Below are positions 56,466-64,000 of a stretch of DNA of 64,000 nucleotides, piece by piece (position 1 is the first letter of the stretch; the number at the start of each line of letters is the position of its first letter). The position numbers were made by a program, and so were the translations under genes. Source of the stretch: Enterobacillus tribolii (GTDB lineage: Bacteria > Pseudomonadota > Gammaproteobacteria > Enterobacterales > Enterobacteriaceae); the NCBI RefSeq assembly GCF_003363015.1, contig NZ_QRAP01000001.1:853162-917161 (forward strand), written 5' to 3'. Under the pieces are notes generated by a model. It was not told the origin of the DNA. It was given only the letters and a program-made list of their open reading frames with translations, and ran no database searches.

Positions 56466-57208
56466 TCCAGGGTAGCCGCAACCTCATCGGAGATCTCACC
56501 GTTGTGGTAAACCTCCTGAACGTCATCGCAGTCTTCCAGCATGTCGATCAAACGCAGCAGCTTCGGTGCCGTTTCTGCGTCCATCTCCGCGTTGGTGGAG
56601 GGAATCATCGACACTTCGGCAGACTCTGCCACCAGGCCGGCCGCATCCAGCGCATCCTTCACCGCGCCGAAAGATTCCCACGGCGTGAACACGTCAATCG
56701 CGCCGTCGTCATAGCTGACCACGTCGTCCGCGCCGGCTTCCAGCGCCGCGTCCATCACCGTGTCTTCATCCAGGCCCGGCGCATAAGAAATCACGCCTTT
56801 TTTGGTGAACAGATAAGCCACGGAACCATCGGTCCCCAGGTTTCCGCCGCATTTGGTGAAGGCATGACGCACTTCGGAAACCGTACGGTTACGGTTATCG
56901 CTCAGGCACTCCACCATCACGGCGGTGCCGCCCGGACCATAACCTTCATAAATGATGGTTTCCATGTTGGTGTCTTCATCGCCGCCCACGCCGCGTGCGA
57001 TAGCGCGGTTCAGCGTATCGCGGGTCATGTTGTTGGACAGCGCTTTATCGACAGCGGCGCGCAAGCGCGGGTTAGAACCCGGATCGCCGCCGCCCAGGCG
57101 GGCCGCGGTAACCAGTTCGCGGATAATCTTAGTGAAAATTTTCCCGCGTTTGGCGTCCTGCGCCGCTTTGCGGTGTTTGGTATTGGCCCATTTACTATGA
57201 CCTGCCAT
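56462..57208 (-). CDS. yebC: YebC/TACO1 family protein
   Basis: Encodes 248 residues (E. coli 246). Starts [20 protein letters not shown], the invariant family N-terminus. Members were long annotated as transcriptional regulators; recent work links bacterial YebC to translation of difficult proline-rich stretches. Middle landmarks: [22 protein letters not shown]. Three-domain soluble protein. Overlaps ruvC (ATGA). Confidence 0.96.
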   Translation of the reverse strand: MAGHSKWANTKHRKAAQDAKRGKIFTKIIRELVTAARLGGGDPGSNPRLRAAVDKALSNNMTRDTLNRAIARGVGGDEDTNMETIIYEGYGPGGTAVMVECLSDNRNRTVSEVRHAFTKCGGNLGTDGSVAYLFTKKGVISYAPGLDEDTVMDAALEAGADDVVSYDDGAIDVFTPWESFGAVKDALDAAGLVAESAEVSMIPSTNAEMDAETAPKLLRLIDMLEDCDDVQEVYHNGEISDEVAATLE

Positions 57209-57224
57209 AAAAAATCTCCGGTAA

Positions 57225-57240
57225 AAAGCCGCGAGGCTTT
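57225..57240 (-). terminator. Possible terminator between nudB and yebC
   Basis: Six-bp stem aaagcc/ggcttt (57225-57230 with 57235-57240). On the - strand it is followed by a short T-run and lies about 40 bases after the nudB stop. Confidence 0.45.
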
Positions 57241-57281
57241 AATCAATTACAAAATGCGGGCGACGGCAAGCATGCCGCCGC

Positions 57282-57716
57282 TTAATGAACGAGCTCTTCA
57301 ATCGCCTGCCGGTTACTCCACGACTTGGTCAGCAGGGCCGCTTGCCCAGCCTCCAGCCAGCGGTAAGCCAGGTGTTCGGTAACCGGAATATCCCGCTCAG
57401 CCGGCAGGGCCAGGCAGAACCAGTGTTCCAGGTTACGCGTCACGCCGGGTGCATAACGATGACGCAAATGCGCAAACAGCTCAAACTCCACGCAGCGCTG
57501 ACAGTCAAGCAACGACAGATTTTCACCCTCAATATCGATGCCCACTTCTTCCTTTACCTCACGCTGCGCGGCATGCGGAGCAGACTCCCCGTCTTCCAGG
57601 CTGCCGGTTACCGACTGCCAGAATTCAGGATCGTCGCGCCGCTGTAACATCAGCACCCTTCCGCTCTGGCGGGCATAAATCACCACCAGAACCGACTCCG
57701 GACGCTTATACGCCAT
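57282..57716 (-). CDS. nudB: Dihydroneopterin triphosphate pyrophosphatase NudB
   Basis: Encodes 144 residues. Nudix hydrolase that removes pyrophosphate from dihydroneopterin triphosphate in folate synthesis. The Nudix box is GSLEDGESAPHAAQREVKEE followed by VGI, at about residues 38-60. Start overlaps the aspS stop (TAATG), indicating coupling; same order as E. coli. Confidence 0.95.
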   Translation of the reverse strand: MAYKRPESVLVVIYARQSGRVLMLQRRDDPEFWQSVTGSLEDGESAPHAAQREVKEEVGIDIEGENLSLLDCQRCVEFELFAHLRHRYAPGVTRNLEHWFCLALPAERDIPVTEHLAYRWLEAGQAALLTKSWSNRQAIEELVH

Positions 57717-59491
57717 TACTGCTCGTCACCTTTCTTCGCAGTAACGGCAATCGCCAGCTCCTGCAACGCGGCCGGGTTGGCATAGCTCGGCGCATCCGTC
57801 AGCGGGCAAGCCGCCGCGGTGGTTTTCGGGAACGCGATCACGTCACGGATGTTGTCCGTGCCGGTCAGCAGCATCACCAGGCGATCCAGGCCGAAGGCCA
57901 GGCCGGCGTGCGGCGGCGTGCCGTATTTCAGCGCGTCCAGCAGGAAGCCGAATTTCTCGCGCTGTTCCTGTTCATTGATACCCAGAATGCCGAACACGGT
58001 CTGCTGCATTTCACCATTATGGATACGCACCGAACCGCCGCCCACTTCATAGCCGTTCATGACCATGTCATAGGCGTTGGCGATAGCGCCGACCGGATGG
58101 GCTTTCAGCTCAGCCGGGGTGATGTCGCGCGGCGCGGTGAACGGATGGTGCATGGCCGCCAGGCCGCCTTCGCCGTCTTCTTCGAACATCGGGAAATCGA
58201 TGACCCACAGCGGCGCCCAGCGCGTCTCGTCGGTCAGTTTCAGATCGCGCCCTACCTTCAGGCGCAGCGCGCCCATCGCGTCGGTCGCCACTTTATAGCT
58301 GTCCGCGCCGAAGAACAGGATGTCGTCATTTTGCGCGCCGGTGCGTTCCAGAATCGCTTCCAGTACGTTTGCGCTCAGGAATTTGGCGATCGGGCTTTGC
58401 ACCCCTTCCAGACCGGCGGCACGATCGTTCACCTTCAGCCAGGCCAGCCCTTTCGCACCATAGATACCCACGAACTGACCGTACTCATCGATGATCTTAC
58501 GCGTCAGTTGCGCGCCGCCCGGCACCTTCAGCGCAATCACGCGCCCTTTCGGATCGTTGGCCGGGCCGGAGAAGACCTTGAACTCTACGTCTTTCACCAG
58601 GTCGGCAACGTCAACCAGTTCCAGCGGGTTACGCAGATCCGGCTTGTCGGAACCGAAACGACGCATGGCTTCGGCAAACGTCATCACCGGGAAAGCGCCG
58701 AGGTCGACGCCTTTGATTTCTTTCCACAGCTCGCTCGCCAGTTTTTCCATCACTTCACGCACCTGCTCAGCGGTCATGAAGGAGGTTTCCACGTCGATCT
58801 GGGTGAATTCAGGCTGGCGGTCGGCACGCAGGTCTTCGTCGCGGAAGCACTTAACGATTTGGTAGTAGCGATCGAAGCCGGACATCATCAGCAACTGCTT
58901 AAACAGCTGCGGCGACTGCGGCAGCGCGTAGAATTTGCCTTTATGTACGCGGCTCGGCACCAGATAGTCGCGCGCGCCTTCCGGCGTCGCTTTGGTCAGC
59001 ATCGGGGTTTCGATGTCGAGGAAACCGTGGCTGTCCATAAAACGACGTACGAACGCGGTAATTTTGGCGCGGGTTTTCAGACGCTGCGCCATTTCAGGGC
59101 GGCGCAGATCCAGATAGCGGTATTTCAGGCGCAGCTCTTCGCTGTTCTGCTGGTTGAAGTCGAGCGGCAGCACGTCCGAACGGTTGATGATGGTCACGCG
59201 CTGGCCGAAGACCTCCACGTCGCCGGTCGCCATGTCTTTGTTTTTCTGATTATCCGGACGGGCGCGTACGGTACCGGTGATTTGCACGCAGTATTCGTTA
59301 CGCAGCTCCGATGCCTGCTGGAACGCTTCCTGATGATCGGGATCGAAAAAGACCTGCACGATACCTTCACGGTCACGCAGGTCGATGAAGATCAACCCTC
59401 CCAGGTCGCGGCGGCGCTGAACCCAACCGCACAGCGTTACGTCCTGGCCAACATGGGACAGATTCAGTTGTCCGCAATACTCTGTACGCAT
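57716..59491 (-). CDS. aspS: Aspartyl-tRNA synthetase
   Basis: Encodes 591 residues (E. coli 590). Class IIb synthetase. N-terminal OB anticodon-binding domain (about 1-105), motif 2 in [20 protein letters not shown], a GAD insertion domain (about 285-420) typical of bacterial type, and motif 3 [15 protein letters not shown]. Start [15 protein letters not shown] at 59491. Confidence 0.98.
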   Translation of the reverse strand: MRTEYCGQLNLSHVGQDVTLCGWVQRRRDLGGLIFIDLRDREGIVQVFFDPDHQEAFQQASELRNEYCVQITGTVRARPDNQKNKDMATGDVEVFGQRVTIINRSDVLPLDFNQQNSEELRLKYRYLDLRRPEMAQRLKTRAKITAFVRRFMDSHGFLDIETPMLTKATPEGARDYLVPSRVHKGKFYALPQSPQLFKQLLMMSGFDRYYQIVKCFRDEDLRADRQPEFTQIDVETSFMTAEQVREVMEKLASELWKEIKGVDLGAFPVMTFAEAMRRFGSDKPDLRNPLELVDVADLVKDVEFKVFSGPANDPKGRVIALKVPGGAQLTRKIIDEYGQFVGIYGAKGLAWLKVNDRAAGLEGVQSPIAKFLSANVLEAILERTGAQNDDILFFGADSYKVATDAMGALRLKVGRDLKLTDETRWAPLWVIDFPMFEEDGEGGLAAMHHPFTAPRDITPAELKAHPVGAIANAYDMVMNGYEVGGGSVRIHNGEMQQTVFGILGINEQEQREKFGFLLDALKYGTPPHAGLAFGLDRLVMLLTGTDNIRDVIAFPKTTAAACPLTDAPSYANPAALQELAIAVTAKKGDEQ

Positions 59492-59503
59492 AACGATATC
59501 CTT

Positions 59504-59782
59504 TTACTCCGCCGCGGACTCACCCTGGCAACGAGCCGGGCAGGCGCCGTTCTGGCAGCTGTTTTCTGAAGAATTCTTTCTGTTGTCTGTTTTGGCTGCA
59601 CCCGGTTTGAAATCCGTCGCATACCAACCGGTTCCCTTGAGCTGAAATCCGGCGGCAGAGATCTTCTTTTGCAGTGCGGGGTTTCCGCAGGCGGGGCAAT
59701 CGACCAGGGGCGCATCAGACATTTTCTGCAATTTTTCTAACTGATGATTGCAGGCGCTACAAGCATATTCATAAATCGGCAT
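59504..59782 (-). CDS. FmdB-type zinc ribbon protein
   Basis: Encodes 92 residues. N-terminal zinc ribbon MPIYEYACSACNHQLE with CxxC near 8-11 and DCPACG with CxxC near 29-32, the pattern of FmdB/CxxC_CxxC_SSSS proteins. A conserved GWYATDF follows, and the tail is Ser/Asn/Cys-rich (CQNGACPARC). Role unclear; perhaps a metal-binding or nucleic-acid-associated protein. It lies 12 bases upstream of aspS on the same strand and may be co-transcribed. Confidence 0.85.
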   Translation of the reverse strand: MPIYEYACSACNHQLEKLQKMSDAPLVDCPACGNPALQKKISAAGFQLKGTGWYATDFKPGAAKTDNRKNSSENSCQNGACPARCQGESAAE

Positions 59783-59945
59783 GGTAGTTTAAATCGACAG
59801 TGCTCATGAATGGGGTGCAAAAGGCGGTCATTATAAAGGAATTTCGCCGCTGCGATAAGTGCGCGCTCGCACTTTGCATGCAAGAACGCGCCCGGCAATG
59901 TTGTTTTTATGTTATATTCCGACCTCATTTCATGGAGTACGGCAT

Positions 59946-60764
59946 ATGATCTATCTCGGCCTGCCGCAATGGTCGCACAATGCATGGAGTAAGCTCGGCC
60001 TGAACGACCTGTCCGACTACAGCCGTTATTTCAACTGCGTGGAGGGCAATACCACCTTTTACGCCCTGCCGCGCACGGAAATCGTCCATCGCTGGCGCGA
60101 CATGACCCACGATGACTTCCGTTTTTGCTTCAAATTTCCTTCGGTGATCAGTCACCAAAATGCGTTGCACGGTTGCGACGAGGCGCTGAATGAATTCTTC
60201 ACCTGCCTGCGCCCGCTGGAGGCGCGCATCGGCGAACTGTGGCTGCAACTGCCCGCCGCCTTTGCGCCGCGCGACCTGCCCGCGCTGTGGCATTTTCTCG
60301 ATACGCTGCCCGGCGCGTTCACCTACGGCGTGGAAGTGCGCCATCCCCAATTTTTTGCCAAGGGCGAGGAAGAGCGGGCGCTGAACCGCGGGCTGTATCA
60401 GCGCGGCGTGAACCGGGTTATCCTCGACAGCCGGCCGGTGCACCACGCCCGGCCGCATACCGCCGCCGTGCGCGACGCCCAGCAAAAGAAACCCAGGGTT
60501 CCGCTGCACGTGCTGCTGACGGCGCAGCGTCCGCTTATCCGTTTTATCGGCGGCGACGATCTGGCGGAAAACCAAAAATGGTTCGAACCCTGGGCAGAAA
60601 AAATCGCACAGTGGAACGAACACAGCGATCCGTTCCTTTTTATTCATACGCCCGACAATGCCGATTCCCCGCAACAGGCTCGGGCGTTGTGGCAATTGCT
60701 GGCCCGCGTCGCCACGCTTCCGCTGCCGCCGCCGGATTGGCCGCAGCAAAACACACTCTTTTAA
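59946..60764 (+). CDS. yecE: DUF72 family protein YecE
   Basis: Encodes 272 residues of the DUF72 TIM-barrel family, aligned with E. coli YecE: YLGLPQWSHNAWSKL at the start, VEGNTTFYALP, FCFKFPSVISH, and VEVRHPQFF. The enzymatic role is unknown. ATG 59946 fits the family; the codon lies just after a GGAGTACGGC stretch. Confidence 0.92.
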   Translation: MIYLGLPQWSHNAWSKLGLNDLSDYSRYFNCVEGNTTFYALPRTEIVHRWRDMTHDDFRFCFKFPSVISHQNALHGCDEALNEFFTCLRPLEARIGELWLQLPAAFAPRDLPALWHFLDTLPGAFTYGVEVRHPQFFAKGEEERALNRGLYQRGVNRVILDSRPVHHARPHTAAVRDAQQKKPRVPLHVLLTAQRPLIRFIGGDDLAENQKWFEPWAEKIAQWNEHSDPFLFIHTPDNADSPQQARALWQLLARVATLPLPPPDWPQQNTLF

Positions 60765-60925
60765 GCGCATCCTTACTCACTAAAAAACGTGGAAATATAG
60801 AAATATCCCACACAAAACAATTAGATATTTCTGAACCCTTTCAACAAAATTTTTCACGCGACATCCTGAAAACAGCAGGTTATTATCTGCGTGCCGGTTA
60901 TTGATAGTTAGCAATGGAGCTAAAA

Positions 60926-61321
60926 ATGGTAAGCGCGCTTTATGTCGTGCTCGGCGCACTGTTATTGATCAAGCTGTCATTAAACGTTGTTAAGCTGCGT
61001 GTGCAATACCGTGTTTCCTATGGCGACGGCGGCTTCTATGAGTTGCAGACTGCGATCCGCGTTCACGGCAACGCCGTGGAGTACATTCCCATTGCGGCCA
61101 TCCTGTTGGTGATCATGGAGATGAACGGCGCGAAGGTGTGGATGATCCACGTCTGCGGTCTCCTGCTGCTGGCGGGTCGTCTGATGCATTACTACGGTCT
61201 GCATCACCGGGAAATCAGCTGGCGCCGCTCCGGTATGAGCGCCACCTATATTTCCCTGGTACTGATGGTGCTGGCCAATCTTTACTACCTTCCCTGGGAC
61301 CAGCTCCTGGCCCTCGACTGA
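60926..61321 (+). CDS. yecN: MAPEG family inner membrane protein YecN
   Basis: Encodes 131 residues (E. coli 131). Four hydrophobic segments; MAPEG motif region RVHGNAVEYIPIAAIL with the conserved E. The family includes glutathione- and eicosanoid-metabolising enzymes, but bacterial YecN has no assigned substrate. ATG 60926 follows GGAGCTAAAA; an ATG at 60914 is in frame and less likely. Confidence 0.92.
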   Translation: MVSALYVVLGALLLIKLSLNVVKLRVQYRVSYGDGGFYELQTAIRVHGNAVEYIPIAAILLVIMEMNGAKVWMIHVCGLLLLAGRLMHYYGLHHREISWRRSGMSATYISLVLMVLANLYYLPWDQLLALD

Positions 61322-61365
61322 GCAAGCGCAGCGGACGCATAGCCGCAGGATGCCAATTCTGCTAA

Positions 61366-63134
<1,769 letters not shown>

Positions 63135-63142
63135 TCTTTACG

Positions 63143-63188
63143 CTGAAACCCGCCGGATTCACAACCGCCTGAATCCGGCGGGTTTCAG
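63143..63188. terminator. Very long perfect hairpin after cmoB
   Basis: Arms of 19 bp without mismatch (63143-63161 with 63170-63188) and an 8-base loop. It lies 8 bases after cmoB and 13 bases before the end of the convergent gene. No clear U-run on either strand, so it may block both transcripts or protect their 3' ends. Confidence 0.7.
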
Positions 63189-63201
63189 TCAGTTAATTCA
63201 G

Positions 63202-64000
63202 TTACTTAAACTCCCGTTCCCGGCGCACCGCCGCCTGGCGCTGTATCGCCTGCTCTCCCGCTTTTTCCACCACCCTGAGCGCCGCGCCGCCGGGCGGCAA
63301 TGCACGATCGATGCTCAGATCATTGCCGGATTCGGCGAGAAGCGCCTGAAGCTGCTGATGCTCACCGCACCATAACGCGTCGATATCCTCATCCCGCCGG
63401 GTATCGCGTTCGGCGGAAAAAGCTACCGTCCGGGCCTGAAAGCGCGGGCTTTCCGCACCGCCGCCCAGCTCCAGCCCATATCCCGGCGTCGCAGGTTTGC
63501 CGATCACTACCCGCCCTTCCTTCAGCCAGACGCCGGCCATCTCCTCACGCACCTCGTAGCCCAGCTTAGCCAGCCCTTCCAGCACGGCCTCCCGGCGCGC
63601 CAGCGCGGCGATTTTCGCCTGCTGCTTCTGTGTCGCCTCGTTTGCCCTGGCGATGGCCCCCGCCAGCGTGCCTGGGTCGCGTGCCTGCAACGCTTGTTGC
63701 AGCGTTTCAATCAGCGGCGCCAGTTCATCAGCGTCAAAGCTTTCCAGTCCGGCGATCAACACGCCGAGTTCCTGCCTGCCGTCCACCCGCGCGCGGGCTT
63801 CCCGCGTCGCCTGCGCCAGTTCCAGAATCAGCGAATCGCTTAACGTATCCCAGCGATGATCCTGCGCCAGTTGGCTCAGCTCGGCAGAACGACGGCGGAT
63901 ATCGCGGATATCCCGTTCCGGGTCCAGAATCACCAGTTCGGCGATATGGCGTTCAATACGGCGCAGGCGCGCATCAGCCTGCGCAGCGTCCTGCGCTTGC
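63202..64000 (-). CDS. Uncharacterised coiled-coil-like protein, 3' part
   Basis: The frame is open to the window edge, so the start lies outside; about 266 residues are visible. The first 130 or so visible residues are Ala/Arg/Glu/Gln-rich with heptad-like spacing (ARVDGRQELGV, ARANEATQKQQAKIAALARR), suggesting a coiled coil. A small mixed region follows (VREEMAGVWLKEGRVVIGKP), ending in a basic EKAGEQAIQRQAAVRREREF. I do not recognise the family. An internal GTG at 63933 is not taken as the start because coding continues upstream. Confidence 0.7.
   Translation of the reverse strand, partial: QAQDAAQADARLRRIERHIAELVILDPERDIRDIRRRSAELSQLAQDHRWDTLSDSLILELAQATREARARVDGRQELGVLIAGLESFDADELAPLIETLQQALQARDPGTLAGAIARANEATQKQQAKIAALARREAVLEGLAKLGYEVREEMAGVWLKEGRVVIGKPATPGYGLELGGGAESPRFQARTVAFSAERDTRRDEDIDALWCGEHQQLQALLAESGNDLSIDRALPPGGAALRVVEKAGEQAIQRQAAVRREREFK

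Noticed and set aside
57449-59569. A 706-codon open frame on the + strand opposite nudB/aspS
   Set aside because: It is antisense to two clear housekeeping genes, has low-complexity His/Arg/Gln-rich translation, and no ribosome site. It follows from the codon bias of aspS.

Overview
The window is a chromosomal segment of a gamma-proteobacterium of the order Enterobacterales. Most proteins align along their length with Escherichia coli proteins I recall (DadX, DadA, YcgB, FadR, DsbB, MinCDE, FadD, TsaB, YoaA, MdtJI, Zwf, HexR, PykA, LpxM, MepM, ZnuABC, RuvABC, AspS, CmoAB). The contiguous zwf-pgl-edd-eda block with a DevB-type lactonase, the galactarate/talarate locus between znuB and ruvB, and the overall divergence suggest a Pectobacteriaceae-like genus (Brenneria, Dickeya or Pectobacterium). 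That placement is a guess from content, not a computed phylogeny.

Layout. 1-9.7 kb: start of a general porin, a YmgB-like small protein, yccJ, the D-alanine catabolic pair dadA-dadX, spoVR (ycgB), fadR, two uncharacterised small genes, nhaB and dsbB. 9.7-21.6 kb: an accessory block in the place where E. coli K-12 carries umuDC/hlyE. 21.6-23.6 kb: a small orphan gene, a structured non-coding stretch and an orphan family 9 glycosyltransferase. 23.6-36.7 kb: ycgN, ycgM, a MltB-type transglycosylase, ycgL, minCDE, rnd, fadD, slp/yeaY, tsaB, yoaA, ydhR, yoaB and mdtJI. 37.3-45.1 kb: the Entner-Doudoroff/glucose-6-phosphate block zwf-pgl-edd-eda, its regulator hexR, and pykA. 45.2-50.3 kb: lpxM, mepM, znuA and divergent znuCB. 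50.3-54.2 kb: acid-sugar transporter, galactarate/talarate dehydratase and a LysR regulator. 54.2-63.1 kb: ruvCAB, yebC, nudB, aspS, an FmdB-like zinc ribbon, yecE, yecN and cmoAB. The right edge cuts an uncharacterised coiled-coil-like gene.

The most unusual system is at 10010-21590. A 68-residue precursor has a textbook double-glycine leader and a 53-residue core with four cysteines. It is followed by a tightly overlapping set of genes: membrane-anchored DsbA-like oxidoreductase, LpxL/LPLAT-like acyltransferase, C39 peptidase-ABC exporter, MacA-like adaptor, MacB-like ABC, TolC-like outer-membrane lipoprotein, FabF-like ketosynthase, MaoC-like dehydratase, acyl carrier protein and FabG-like ketoreductase. 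The simplest reading is a pathway that makes a dedicated acyl chain on its own carrier protein, transfers it to a substrate (possibly the peptide), oxidises the peptide cysteines, removes the leader and exports the product across both membranes: a candidate lipidated bacteriocin/microcin. The genes are seen; the product and the acylation of the peptide are inference.

Regulatory features that can be read directly include a HexR palindrome before zwf, a Zur-like palindrome between znuA and znuC, a LexA box before ruvA that is also the ruvC terminator, a FadR-like operator before fadD, a candidate upstream leader ORF before mdtJI, and several intrinsic terminators.
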